NCBI RefSeq assembly: GCF_012273895.1
Contig: NW_024045131.1
Location: 3,358,741 to 3,422,740, forward strand
DNA: 64,000 bases
Source of the DNA: Zerene cesonia
Taxonomy: Eukaryota; Arthropoda; Insecta; Lepidoptera; Pieridae
Reading direction: 5' to 3'
Shown: positions 22,249 to 35,300 of the stretch, piece after piece
Numbering within the stretch: position 1 is the stretch's first letter
Layout: each line of letters opens with the position of its first letter
Program-made: the position numbers and the translations under genes
The notes under the pieces: model-generated
Told to the model about the DNA's origin: nothing
Database searches by the model: none
The model's input: only the letters and a program-made list of their open reading frames with translations

Positions 22249-22444
22249 TCCTACTAATATTATAAATGCGAAAGTTTGTAAGGATGTGTGTGCGTTTGTT
22301 GCTCTTTTACGCAAAAACTACTGAACCGATTGCAATAAAATTTAGTACGTAGACATCTGGACAACTGAAATAACATATAGGGAACTTTTTATCCCGATAT
22401 TCCTACGGGATACGGGCTGACGCGGGTGAAACCGCGGGTGCTAG
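22249..22444 (+). mobile_element. Helitron-like element, family A
   Basis: TCCTACTAATATTATAAATG to GCGGGTGCTAG, flanked by A and T. Confidence 0.75.
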
Positions 22445-23427
22445 TATTTAATATATTTGAATTATTTGAATTGCGATATTTATAAAACAAAGAGAAAACA
22501 TCAAGCAGTAGTCAATGTTTAGTATTGGATGGAGTTTAAGAGAGAAAATCGGCCGAAAATCCATAAAAACCCCAAATATAAGCCAGCGCTAAGATTCTAC
22601 AATTATGAGAGATTAATTGAATACGCCATACAGACTGCACAAAAAGCTGGCTACGTCCATAGATAAACATACATTTTTATTTTATAGCTTGCAGAAAAAT
22701 GACTGAATCAAATTGGGTGTAATTTGGTGCATAAATGAAAACGCAGTCTGCTTTTTTATAATTAATTATAAATGTCCTAAGCTACTCCTCCGTGTTTTCC
22801 TTCTTTCAAGATTTGATACATGACAAGATTTAATAAATTTTATTCTAACCTTAAAATTGTAATTTTTGATGTGAAACATCTATAGCCGCACGTAAAACCG
22901 ATTTCTGGCGTGGCGACGCGTCGCCACGCTATATGAATTAAGTATTTACGATTTGAAATAAATTCGTAAATTTTTGTATTTAATGAAAATAAATGTTTAT
23001 TCAATAAATAGTCATCGTTATCTGGAAAAAAAACGTAATATTTTATTTTATCATTATGACATATTTAGTTCCTATCACAATATGTTCTTTTCTGCATATT
23101 ACTTTTACAAAACAATGTCGATGTTTCACATCTGCCAGGCGTCCCGTGACGGCTCACATTTTTTCTTTATTATAAATAATTAACGTCACCAAAGCAAGTC
23201 ACTATAAAGTATTTAAAATTTTTACCCTCTACACTAGAATGATAAAAAAAAACAAAGATGGCGTCGATTAAAAAAGTGATATGTCACTTTGTCATCAATG
23301 TGGCTTTTATTCAGCATCCGATGTGTAGAGCCTCTTCAGTTGACCGCGCATGTTTTCCCATAATTAGGTGTGGGAACCCTAGCACACCTTGCTCTATAGG
23401 GCTGCCAATTTGACTTTTATAAAAATA
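22445..23427. other. Intergenic DNA
   Basis: Contains a GGCGTGGCGACGCGTCGCCA palindromic patch near 22907-22929 and AAGATGGCGTCG near 23260. No gene is recognised. Confidence 0.45.
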
Positions 23428-23577
23428 CTAGCTGCGCCCTGCGGTTTCACCCGCGTAAGTCCGTATCCTGTAGGAATATCGGGATAAAAAGTTGCCTATA
23501 TGTTATTCAAGTCGTCCAGCTGTCTACGTACCAAATTTCATTATAATCGGTTCAGTAGTTTATGCGTGAAAGAGCAA

Positions 23578-23609
<32 letters not shown>

Positions 23610-23645
23610 TCATTATAAACTTTCGCATTTATAATATTAGTAGGA
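23428..23645 (-). mobile_element. Helitron-like element, family A, with expanded CA microsatellite
   Basis: CTAGCTGCGCCCTGCGGTTT to TTATAATATTAGTAGGA. The internal CA run is about 30 bases, longer than in sister copies. Confidence 0.74.
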
Positions 23646-24400
23646 AATAGGATTTGTTTGAAATGCTTGTTTTTTTACCTTTCAAACACAGATAAAATTA
23701 ATAAAGCTTAATTGGTTCACCTGTTAAAGGGTATATCTAGATTTTCCGAATGGAGTGTCATGCAGGCTACAAACCAAAAAATGTTACCACTTGTAAATAG
23801 CTGAAAACAGTAATTATTATTGTTGAAACAGATCAAAAATGCTTGTTAAATAGCATTTGTTAAATTTATTATGCATCTGTCCTTTCTCCTACAAGAGAAC
23901 ACGACATTTCAATTATCATCATTAAAATAAACATGTGACAGCCCTACATTCAACCGTGTCATATCAACAATCAGTAAAATAGGGTTGACTCTTGAAGCGT
24001 CGCTAATTGGGAACACATAACCCTGCGAATACTTGAAGCAATTGCCTTTTATTGTATATCGTAGATTCTTGATAATCGGTATTTACATACTAAGATGTTT
24101 TGATACAATTAGCACGACTAAAAAATAATTATTAATCAAGTATAAGCTTTAAGGATGAGGATAATTTATTTCTCCTATTCATTCTTTATCCAGGATAAAG
24201 GATGAATAGGAGAAATTATGAAATAAAGGATGATAAGAATAAAGATAAAGGATGGTTATTTGTTAGGCAGTGTACCACAAATTCTGTTTATTGTAAAATT
24301 TAGATAAAATTACTCCTAAAATGAAGATATAACGCTCAAGTTTGTACTAATTAATTCTAGAAGATATAATAACCCACGGAGCTATCGAGTAACACAATTA

Positions 24401-24571
24401 ATCTATACTAAATTATAAAGCTGTAAAGTTGGTTTATTTGTTTGTTTGAACACACTAATCTCAGGTACTACTGGTCCGATTTGAAAAATTCTTTCAGTAT
24501 TAGATAGCCCATATATTGAGGAAGGCTAGGCTTTATATGTACCACTGGCAAAAGCCGGGGCGGACCGCTAG
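24401..24571 (+). mobile_element. Helitron-like element, family F
   Basis: TCTATACTAAATTATAAAGC to GGGGCGGACCGCTAG. It interrupts an older repeat whose halves (CCCACGGAGCTATCGAGTAA and GAGAACCTCCTTCG) lie on either side. Confidence 0.68.
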
Positions 24572-24689
24572 TAAAAAGAATAACTGAGAACCTCCTTCGT
24601 TTTTAGATGTCTGATGAACGTAACTCTTTTAAAGATAACATTCACAATATCATTTTAAAATACAGATTTTAAACTTGTTTGATATGTTT

Positions 24690-24745
24690 TAATCCCGCCT
24701 CGTGATCAAATTTTTTTTCTATTTTTTCAAAATTTCTCATAATAT
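24690..24745 (+). mobile_element. SINE 3' fragment
   Basis: CGTGATCAAATTTTTTTTC and TTCAAAATTTCTCAT match the body of the tRNA-headed SINE at 26165-26277. Confidence 0.4.
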
Positions 24746-25174
24746 CTTGTTAATCTAAATAACAATAACAAGACGATAAGAACAATACTCGAATGCAAAA
24801 CGTCACTTAACTACGTCCAACAATCAAACTTTTTATAAATCCACAACACCAAACATCCGGGAATCCTTAAAACGGTGTTAGGTTACATCTGACGTAAAGC
24901 TGTAAGAGGGAAGATGGCCGCGTGGCGCGCGCGTGCCGTCTCCTTGTTTTGGAGGGAAGTACTTAAGATGTAGTGTTCATTATTTTAGTTTCTTGAGTTT
25001 AGATAAATTTAGATAAAATAAAGTTTAATCCTCTGCTTGGATTATGGTACACGGATGATAAAAGCGTGTTTTATTATGTAATAGAAAATATTATTAAATA
25101 TTGTTATTATAATAGTTAATATAGTTAACCAAACACGCTGTAATGAAAGAATCAGATAAATTGTCTCACTTGCT

Positions 25175-25395
25175 CTTATACAGAGTATACGTTAGGAAAA
25201 CGTTTAATCCTTAAGTTCCTTATTGGGATAATAAGATAAATTCATGAAATTATTGTATTGTCACCGATCCTTGATAAGTGTACGAAGTTTGAATTAAATC
25301 TGTCCGTTTGAAGTGGGTCACAAACGTGTTTAATAGTGTCGGTTTCATGCAATACAGTTGAAGCTGATGAAAGCGTGCTAATCCTAATCCTTACT
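25175..25395. repeat. Interspersed repeat, family D
   Basis: TCATGAAATTATTGTATTGT, CACCGATCCTTGATAAGTGT and CTGTCCGTTTGAAGTGGGTC, inverted relative to the copy at 21066. Confidence 0.5.
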
Positions 25396-26164
25396 TATAT
25401 AAATACGAAAGTGTGGTTGATTGTTTGTCTTTCTTTCATATAACAACGGAGCAATTTTTGATAACATGATTATTATTTTTGGAGATAATCAGGAGGATTG
25501 ACATAACCGATTTCTTAATGCGGTGGTTAAAATTAAATATTTCAATTACAAAGTGTTTTCGAATGCTATACAACTAAAAATTAAATGTATAGTTATAATT
25601 ATGAAATCATATAATATAATAATAATATAATATAATAATAAATCATATCATATAATTATGAAATTTTCATAATTCTTCCTGAACAAAAGATACATAGAAC
25701 ATCTTCGACTCTTTTCTCAGTTAGCTTAAGAGCTAGTACCCAAAATCAAACACATTTATATAATGTCAATATATATTTTAGAACATTAAAGAACTACGAC
25801 AGAATAGAATAAATCAAGTTAAATACAAAGGAAATACGTAAACTCCAATATATCGGGAAGTTACAGTGATCACTGTATAAAGTCAGTGGTCATACTACAG
25901 ATTAAAATATTTATTTAATCTACTTGGCTTATTAATCGTAATATGACGCAGTAATAAAGAAACAAACAAATTTTAATGAGAAAAAACGAAAACGGTATAA
26001 AAATGCTTTTTCAAATATATAAATCGCACTAATATTATAAAGAGAAGATTTAAATGCTTTATATTCTTTAAATGGGGATTTTAATTAGCTTCACTTATAT
26101 GTTTATGTTTATATATAAGCGACTCCTTTAGACCCATTGACAATGTGACCCAGTTTAAACAAAT

Positions 26165-26277
26165 TCATTTAATGAGAAATTTTGAAAGAATAGAAAAAAT
26201 TTGATCACAAGGCAGGATTCGAACCTGCGTTTCTTGCCTAACCGTAGCAACGCCTAGCCTCTCGACCACCCGTGATC
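26165..26277 (-). mobile_element. tRNA-derived SINE, tRNA-like head at 26203-26277
   Basis: On the minus strand GATCACG at one end pairs with TGTGATC at the other. The A box TGGTCGAGAGG and B box GGTTCGAATCC are perfect, and the T stem GCAGG/CCTGC is intact. The head is followed by AAATTTTTTCTATTCTTTC, a body shared with copies at about 24690-24745, 26456-26535, 34872-35040 and 49786-49905. The anticodon arm is poor, so I call it a SINE or tRNA relic, not a working tRNA. Confidence 0.65.
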
Positions 26278-26455
26278 CTGCCACAGTAATCGAATTTCTT
26301 CTACTCTTTCGGTTTCATGTGCCTAAGGCACGGGCAAGGGCACCCCACGCCATCTATTGAGATGATTAAGAACCATCACAACCAATACGAAACATTATTT
26401 CAATGATTACAATATTGTATCGATGGAACGCGGCCTTTGTTAAATTTAATTTTTC

Positions 26456-26535
26456 CTGCCTCGTGATCAAATTTTTTTCTATTCTTTCATAATTTCTCAT
26501 TTATAAAGCATTTCAATGCTATAAAACTATAAATT
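26456..26535 (+). mobile_element. SINE 3' fragment (same family as 26165-26277)
   Basis: Begins in the tRNA-like 3' stem (TCGTGATC) and continues with the AAATTTTTTTCTATTCTTTC body and GCATTTCAATGCTATAAAAC tail. It is in opposite orientation to the nearby copy. Confidence 0.55.
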
Positions 26536-27239
26536 AGATTCATTTAATTCAAACTTTGTACACTTATCGACGATCGGTGACAATAAAACAATTTCATGAG
26601 TTCTTATTATCCTGATTAAGACCGCCAGGATTAAATGACTTCCTTGCGTATACTCTATAAGAGACAATATATGAAAGCATATTGTTTAGCTTATAAAACT
26701 ATGTATACATATCATGTTTTAGAGGTTCGGAAAACTGATATATCAGTTATATGTTTTCTCCTGCTATAGCAAAACCCCATAAATCGCATCTCATTTCGTT
26801 TATTATAGACTAGCTTTTTCCCGCGGCTTCACATACGTTAAATTTGGAAAAAAACCCCTTCCCCCCTTCCCTTTTCAGAATAACGTATATACATATATAC
26901 CTTCCTCTTGGAGCACACCATCTATACACATACGGTAGAAAGTGACCTTATTTAACACTATGTAGTGATAACTTTTCTTCCTATAATAGTAAAATATATC
27001 GTTTGTTTCTATGGGGAGTCGCTTACTCTCGGTCTGCAGGGGTCGCAAAGCGTATATCGAATTACCGAGGGTCTATCACCATACGCCGATCATTGTTTTC
27101 CGCCGCACTTGCTCCCGACTATTTGATAGAAGTTAATTGACGTATCTTTTGTAAAGGGGCTTATTTTAAGATGAATTATTTTTATTGAAAACTTTTCGTC
27201 GTAATTTATCTTATCTACACTTATTATTAAAAAAAGACA

Positions 27240-27390
27240 CTTTAGCACTTTTTTTTTTATATTTGTATAATTTTTACGCGAAAACAGCTGGATTGATTTC
27301 AAATATTCTTTCTCCGCTGGACAGCTGCAACTTCACAGAGTGACATAGGCTATAAACCACGGACGAACAGGTAATATACGATAAAGTATC
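27240..27390 (+). mobile_element. Helitron-like fragment, family G
   Basis: AAAACAGCTGGATTGATTTC and GGACAGCTGCAACTTCACAG are shared with the copy at 18590-18710. Confidence 0.4.
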
Positions 27391-28017
27391 TAAAGACATT
27401 TGACTGAGTGGTAGTTGTGAGTGTAAGAAGAAAGAATGAAATAAAAAATGTTTATTTAACGCCATACCTATTACCTATCTATAACAGTCTGGAAGAAATC
27501 GCCGTTTCGCAGTAAGACCGCCATTTGAGATAATTTAAGCTAGATTAAGTTTCAAGTTGTAATTCTATCCAGAGCAATAAAGCTAAATAAATAAACATGC
27601 AATTAAAATTAGGAAATATGTATTTATTACATGACATTTTAAAATTAACAAGACCCAAACTCCACTTTATCTCGCGCATCTTTAATTTGAAATATGACAT
27701 AAAAAAATTAAGTCAAGTCAAGCATTTGATATCCACATTAAGGGATTTCTGAAATATGAAAGTAGGACTCCTTCAACAATTAGTAAAGAGGTGATGATGT
27801 TCAAAAGACTTAAAAATTTTCATGAAACGTGTCTAAGAACACCGCACATAAGTTACTTTTAATCACAAACTAAAGTGACATCGCTTCATCCGTTCGGGAG
27901 ATATGATACCACAAACAAACAGACACACACGAACTTATAACACCCCTCTTTATTTTGTTTATTTATTGCAGTCTCGTGCCACTTGTGGGCATTTTAATCT
28001 CTTCTGGTTCGGGAATT

Positions 28018-28108
28018 TCTTTTCAGTCAAGTAGGTGGTCAGCCTTCTGTGACCTGCCAGACCGAGACATTTTTTGTGTGAGTCCCCACCAGGAATCGAA
28101 CCCAGGAT
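28018..28108 (-). mobile_element. Fragment of the same tRNA-derived SINE
   Basis: The minus strand shows the B-box region GGTTCGATTCCTGGTGGGG followed by the TCTCGGTCTGGCAGG body seen in the copy at 13773-13973. The head is incomplete. Confidence 0.6.
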
Positions 28109-28199
28109 CAACCAACCCAACCTTCAGTTCTACGCTCACGCAAACCGTTCAGTTGGTATTAAATATTATCCATTCCTTTACTAAATACCAGTACAGCGC

Positions 28200-31100
28200 C
28201 ATCAACTTATCTCTACAATGAAGGGTGCCGTCACCGTCGCTTCACTGTAACCTTCAGAATAATATTCCCCGGAATATCCCCATCATTTTTAATAGCTTTC
28301 GGCATATTTAACAATTAAAATTTAGAAATATAACAATGAAACAGCACTTAGCAATGTCAATAGAACATCTTTACTTAAATTTCGACATTTCCAATATAAG
28401 ATGGTGAAACAATAATTAGTGAGATAGGAAATATTTTATTATTTCTATAAACTGTCTTGTTACATTGTTTTTTACATTTTTTCATAATTATTAACGGGTT
28501 TATCACGGTGTCGATTTTATAATTTTAGCGAGTAATGTAATACTTTATTTTAAAAGGAATTCTGCATTATTTTATGGTGTAAAAAAGAATAGAAATTTAG
28601 GAATATGTCTAATAAAGCAGGTGAAAAAACTGACAAGATCCGAAAATGTTTGAAAGTTGAAGTTATTTCTATTATTAACATTTATATGTTTAGAACAATG
28701 ATAATATTCAATATTTTTAGTATTTAATCAATTAGTAGTAAAGAGTCCTTGATTTATAATTTTTATTTTTCTATTAAATATACAATCCACCAAGTTAATT
28801 CTACCATACTAACGCCATCTGTCCGTGAATAGAAAAACGTATGTGAAAAGCTTGCAAATAAGTTCTGCTAACATTTAAATCAGTTACGATATATTTCCTG
28901 TATTTTTTTATTATTGTCACTTAACATAAAATTAAACGAAATTTAAACATCTGATGATTCAATGTGATTTAATTTTTTCTTTTGCCTGCCACTTTATTTA
29001 ATTAATAACTTATTTAGATCAGAGAGACAGTATACTATCGTTTGCGAACTACCTATCTACCTATAATTTAACACTATTTATTGCAACGCTATCTAGCGGA
29101 TCTAAATACATTCTAACCATCTGTATGGTGATAATTATGTATTACGAGTATATATGTTGGTTTAGTGGATCTCTGTAGCTCAGAGCATACAGAAATGTTC
29201 GTTTCATTTAATAATTATTTATGTAATTGGTGTGTATCTTTTGTATGTATGTATTTTAAACTTTATAACCGCACGCGTTGTTCACGTATTATATTATTAC
29301 AGCTTCTTGGCCGCCAGGTTGTGCGGAAGAGATCGCTGCTTGGCGATAAGAACGCCTGTTGTGCTTTTGTGTGTAACATGTATATATTTTTACTTTTTTT
29401 CTCATCCTTTGGTGCATTATAAAAAGTTTGTTTTATTTGTTTGTTTGCTAAATACAAACTGAATAAACAATGATGCGTAAATTAAGCTATGAAAGTATTG
29501 CTAGCAAGCAAAATTTTAAGAAATATACGCATTAAAAGTTACCCAGAAATTTATGTCGTTTGGGAAACTAAAACAACCAAATAAGAGAAATTATACATAT
29601 ATTTCAATATATTCTCACAACGTTATACCACGGCACCAACTACATTACATTTCTTTACTAAATCACAAGTTGCACACACACAAACATACAAAATTAGTCG
29701 TCTCATAAATAATTACTCTAATAATAAGCGTTATACAATTAAAATGGCGTCACTATAGAACGAGATATTTATACCAATCCCATTTAAAAACAGATCCAAA
29801 ATTTATAGCCTCTTGTTAGAAAAATCACAAAAAGAAATAAAAAAAATTTAAAAAAAAAATTACTGCAGCGCATGACATTGGTAAAAATACCTCATTCAAA
29901 AAAATTATCACTAATTTGACTGAAATTATCAAGATTCGATTCCAAACGTCGTTTCACATGCAAAAACTCAGTGTTGCTATTCGAAATAAAAAAAATATGA
30001 AAAAAATTGAAAAAAAATACATACATACATACATACATGTCTACAAGTCTACCCACTGAGAAAATTTCAAAAATTTCCTACTAGTTTAATTAAACATAAA
30101 AAAATTGATTTACAAAAGAGAAAAAAAACACAAGTGTCTGATGAGAAAATATTTTAAACAGTTCATTATTTGGCATTAATTTTGACACAAAAAACGGTAA
30201 AACGCGTATAAGTTACGGATTTTATAAAGTACTTTTAAAAATCATTTAATATTTGTCATGAATAGAGTTACGGCACTTAAATAACTTAATATTTATATAT
30301 TCAAAGGAATCTAAACAAATCTAAAGATCTTTTTATGGAATAAACAAATTTTTATGCAAATCTCATTTTTTTATTAAAAAATACATATAATCATCTTTGA
30401 GACAAAAATATATTGATTTTTAAAAGCACTTAACGCAAAATCCACCTAATATACTTACTACATATTATAAATACAATATTTATGCATTTATTAAAATTAC
30501 GTATTTGTTATAATCTGTATGCGTTCTCACACAAAAATAGCTTACTTCTGATTGGTGTTACCATATAATTTTATAACCTACTTACATTAAATTTGTGTTG
30601 CCAGTGTAGAAAAAAAATATCGCGTATAAAATATCTCTTCTACACTGGCAACAACGAATATATCTTTTATTATAACAGCTACATTAAAATAGATTTCGCA
30701 AATAGGCACCTACGTAAGTATCGACTAGGCATTTCAGCTTAAATGCAAGTAAAAAAAAAAAAATATTGTTCAATTTGAGATCGCTAAAAATAAATACACA
30801 AACACCTCATTAATAATACAAAAAAATGCACCAATTTAAATTTATTTTTATACGAAACATTTCTTTTTTATCAAAAAGCTAGTTAGATCTTAGTCCGCCC
30901 ATGACCTCGCTCGCTTAATAAAAACCCAATTACGAATGAAAGGAGGGTTGTGTTTTCTGTTCTTTATTACATGGATTATATCAATGTAAAGGTATTATAT
31001 TTATTTTTTTTATACAAAATATAAACAAACAAATACGTCGTAAGCATTGAGCGAATGATAGCTATTTATGAGTCAGTTGATTGAGTTATTTATCTTTTTA

Positions 31101-31650
31101 ATGAGTTTTTATTTTTATTAATCGATTTCTTTCACTTGTTTTAAAGTATTTTTCTTATTTACCTCTATTTATTAAACCAATAATTATGATGTTTTCATTA
31201 TATTTTAGTACATTATAACTTTGTACTATTTTTCTTTATCCGCACTTCATTTTTTTTTTATTTTGATTACATGTAATGCTGTTTTAATATTACATAAAGT
31301 ATTTACTGTAACAATATTCGTTTTAATCCTATATTCATTATACTCGTTAGAACGAGAAAGAAGCATATCCATCTCTGTCTAACACACTATAATATAATAT
31401 ACATATCCCTTTTTAAAATTAATATTGCTTAACCTTGATGTGAGTATCTCAGTGTAGATACATTTCAATCTGGTTTTCAACTTCAGGTCAGTAACACCCT
31501 TTTTAAAAGTTGGTTAAAAAGATTGATTTCACTCGTCTTTTTATCGAGAAATTAAAATTATCTCGGAATCAAATCGTTAAACATAATATATTTAAAACGA
31601 AATATTACTACTTTGTATTATATATAATATAGTATTGCAACAGTCATTGA
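28200..31650. other. Repeat-poor AT-rich block downstream of ANKRD50
   Basis: Almost free of the Helitron, SINE and MITE families that crowd the rest of the window, and without coding frames. It could be a long ANKRD50 3' UTR or constrained noncoding DNA. A GTAT/ATAC run lies at about 30019-30040. Confidence 0.35.
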
Positions 31651-31654
31651 TCTA

Positions 31655-31660
31655 TTTATT
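31655..31660 (-). terminator. Candidate ANKRD50 polyadenylation signal
   Basis: AATAAA on the minus strand about 615 bases after the ANKRD50 stop. Other AATAAA copies occur farther down in this AT-rich block, so the true end is uncertain. Confidence 0.25.
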
Positions 31661-31689
31661 CGAGTAAAACTATATCACCAACTGTCGAT

Positions 31690-32272
31690 CAGTTGGCCCA
31701 AGTTGGGCCATATTCGACATCGTTTGACCACGCTTGACAGAACATTAAGGAACTGAACCGTTGCTGGCGATGTTTGCTTTATCCCAAAATACAGTCATAT
31801 TAAACCAATTTAATAATAATAATATTAAATAGTTTAATTCGAACAAGCCATATGGGATACGTTAAAAAGGTTCTAAGTGACATCAAATTCTAAATTTGAC
31901 ACAGCAAATTCAACAATCTAGTCAAATACGATCAAACATACGTCAAACCGTAACGGACGTCTATAAAAACTGAAGACACAAAATGTGTAAATACAAATCA
32001 AATATCGCGTTCAACTTAACAAAGAAATTTATCAAATCAGAACTTTGAGCCAACCCCTCCAATTGATGGCCAACGTTGGCCAAACGCGTACACAAAAAAA
32101 GCCCAGCTGACTACAAATTTGACTTAAGCAATCATTAAACAATATCCACCATTGACCAACATTCAGTACGTCTTGAATTAAGCCACACGGCTTTATCAAT
32201 TTGAGAATGTGTGGCGATCCCCGCCCACATTGGTATCCATTGGCCTACATTGGCCCACATTGGCCCAGTCAT
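31690..32272 (-). other. Probable ANKRD50 3' UTR start with repeated TTGGCC motifs
   Basis: Directly after the stop. TTGGCC-type motifs recur at about 31692, 32076, 32240, 32250 and 32260, the last three as a 10-bp tandem of TGGCCYACAT on the plus strand. No coding potential or known transposon is visible. Confidence 0.4.
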
Positions 32273-32273
32273 A

Positions 32274-32389
32274 TTACAATGGTGTCTCCTTCCTCCACTG
32301 GAAAGCGTTGGTCTTGACAGCCGGGTTGGCCGAGCTGGCGCTGGCGGCCAGCGCCACGCCCGTGCGACGAATATTTGCCGCGGCGTTGT
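32274..32389 (-). CDS. ANKRD50: ANKRD50 exon 33 (C-terminus ...KETPL, stop)
   Basis: Reads NAAANIRRTGVALAASASSA and then NPAVKTNAFQWRKETPL, then TAA at 32274-32276. The last residues match the vertebrate ANKRD50 terminus as I recall it (KKETPL). The TPL end fits a class I PDZ-binding motif (S/T-x-hydrophobic). Confidence 0.93.
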
Positions 32390-35300
32390 CTGCAAAATTA
32401 TAAAATATTATAGAATTTTTTGTTGCATTACAATGAAGTTAGATTATAAGGAATGAAAGAGGAAAGAAAGACTCCCTTTTTTGTTGATATTTTTTACACA
32501 GATAAAAATAGAATTTAAAGTTAGGTTATGCGTACATACTTATAATTCCATATATTATTTTTTATTCCCTAGTGACTAACTATCTCTGCACAAAATCGGT
32601 TTAATGGTTTAGGCGTGAAGAAGATATAGACAGAGTTATTTTCTCATTTATAATTAATTTTAACATTTAATGGTGAAGGTTATTATGATGAAAAATAAAT
32701 TGTTGTTATCTTTAAAAAATCAACTAAACTGACTTAAAATTGTCACAACTAGATCAGATTTAAATGTGACCTTTCAATATAAACAGATTCATAAAAATCA
32801 GTTCATCCAGTCAAAAGTTAAAGTAACAAACGCAAAAACAAAAACACAGTCGAATTGAGACACCTCCTCTTTTGGTGTAATATGACGATTCAAAAGTGCT
32901 TCTATAGGAAGTCTAATTGAATTAACAAATGTTTGAGTTTGAGTTTGAGTCTGAGATTGAGTTTGAGTTTAAGTTTAAGTTTGAGTTTGAAGTCGATTGA
33001 AATTCTACAGCTACCTCATGTCTCTACTTACCCAAGCCATTTCTAACGTTGGCGACCAATCGCATCGCCGGATTCGTGACTATACCGTTCCTCTTGTTTT
33101 TGCTGTGGACCAAATAAGCATTTTAAAACTAAAATCTAGTCCTCGTCCCGGCTCCGCCCGGATATCAAGATTCCAAGGGAGGAATTTAATCGGGATAATA
33201 AGTTTCCTATCACCCAAGTCAGCTCACACCCTGTCTGTATACAAAATTTCATCAAAATCCGTTCAGTAGTTTGAGCGTGATTGACAGGCGCTTGCCCGTC
33301 CAAACAAACAAACTTGCACATTTATAATATTAGTGTGAAGTAGTGAGATATCATATTTTCCCGTAAGACTCCTAAAAGCCTAACGTAATCTACCTGACCT
33401 AACCTTGGAGCGAGCTTTTCTATCTCTATTTGTGTTCACTGTAAGATATAGAGGGAACAATTGCTAATTATTTATGTCATAATATACTACATTTCAATAA
33501 ATTTCTGCAATTGTCTCTGTTAGATCTACATATAAAATTCTGGAGTATATTGCTTTATGAATACAGCAGGACAAAATATACTAATATATCTAAATGCCAA
33601 GTTTGTATAATGTCAAATAAAGACTGGTTTTCTATTAAAATGAAAAAATAAGCTTTCCTGAAAGATTTTTCCACACACTTGACCAGTCTATAAGGACTTT
33701 ACCCACTGTGTAGTGATTTTTCTCGTATAGAATTAATTTTATGTCAGAGGGGGCAACAGAGCTGGTGGTTCGCCTGATGGCAAGCGATCACCACCGCCCA
33801 TAAACCTTCAGAGAGATAGTACAATCGTGATATTCTATATGCGTAGCCCTTCCAACCCCTTTTCCTCGTGATTTAACATAACATAAAAACATAAAATTTT
33901 GTCCTATTTCTAGATGATATAAACAAAAAAAAGATGCTTTTCTTTGCAATTTCCAATTCTTACTTCGTTTCTATCGATGCACCTGTCCAATTTTCCACAA
34001 AAAATATCAAAAAATCACCCCTCTTTCCATGGGTTGTTAGTAACCAAACGCATGCAAATATTAGCCGACCCATCGCGACTGGTGAGCAGTTAGTAAGCGT
34101 AATTCGTTCGAGACTCGTTCAACAATGCATATGATATATGTCGGGCGATGAATGGTTCAATCATTATGAGAAGAATATCTTTAGATTTCTTTGTATTCGA
34201 AATCTTGTAAGGGCCAAAATTTTACAAGATTCATAAAAGGCAGCGTACGCAGCGTCCAAGGAAAACCAGCGTGAAATAGTAGCACAACGTTTTGATGTGC
34301 TGGACCATGCTCTTTTGTGGGTTCTAAAGAGAGTCTAATCAATAATACTGTTTTATTTCATGAAAACCATATAACCTAACTCTTTCAGTTAATAAATTGA
34401 TGTACGTACAATAAAAAGAACTTTTCTAATTATTATGAAAAAAGCTTCTGCAATCGACAAAGGTATTTCTGCAATTATTATAGCTTAGAAACCCACATTT
34501 TCCGTCTATGCTTGTTAAGCACCCAATAAAATGCCTCATCTACCTACCCTTAGATAGTTAATATAATACCAAATTTTAAGAACAGTTCAGCGGTTCTCTC
34601 AAAAGATTTCCCTTGTACAAACATACAGAGCTTCGAACGATGTCTTTAACGGTATATCCACTTGCTACCGTACCTAACCCCTAAAGAATAGTGCAGGTGT
34701 CGATGTGCGATAGTGCCATGTGCTTAACGACTCTACCGAATGGATACAAAGATTTTGATAAAAATATCTCACCAACCCCTTATAACAATAACCTATACTC
34801 TGAAATAATAAATTTAGCAAGAATAACGAGCACTGACCAAATGATATTCTATAGCAATTATATTCTATAGATTTTTTTTAAAGAACAGTTAAAATTTTGA
34901 TCACTAGGCCGAATTCGAACCCCCGCCAATTCGCCGAAGCGTCGCAACGCCAGACCTCTCGGGGTCCCGGTCCTCGAGACCAATTTATTCCATTTTTTTA
35001 TAACATTTTTCATGAATAAATTTAAATGCTTTAAAACTAAAAATAAAATGATAGTCCTTCTGTACGTACTGTTCTATAGATACACTATAATGTAGATGCA
35101 CTATCCATTCCATCGCTTATATCTTCTGAATCGGCAGTAGTTTATAAAATTATTATACATAAACACTTGTATAAATTTAACATGACTATTTTTTAAAGTT
35201 TGAATTTAAGTTTGAGTTTGAGTTACAGTAGTGCTATTGTAACCCCATTCGGTAGATAATATAAGGGTGAGTGATCTATGAACGTGAATGAAAGCGATAA

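Larger units (their letters stand above)
26085..26700. repeat. Interspersed repeat, family D, split by SINE sequences
   Basis: The left piece (CGACTCCTTTAGACCCATTG) and right piece (CTTTGTACACTTATCGACGA, CCTGATTAAGACCGCCAGGA) are separated by about 380 bases containing two SINE fragments. Confidence 0.5.

Noticed and set aside
26203..26277. A working tRNA gene
   Set aside because: The acceptor and T stems pair and the A/B boxes are good, but the anticodon arm does not form a proper stem-loop. The head is followed by a dispersed SINE body, so it is a tRNA-derived SINE.
32135..32456. Plus-strand frames over the ANKRD50 last exon
   Set aside because: Antisense shadows of exon 33. The minus strand has the splice site, the conserved KETPL terminus and a stop.
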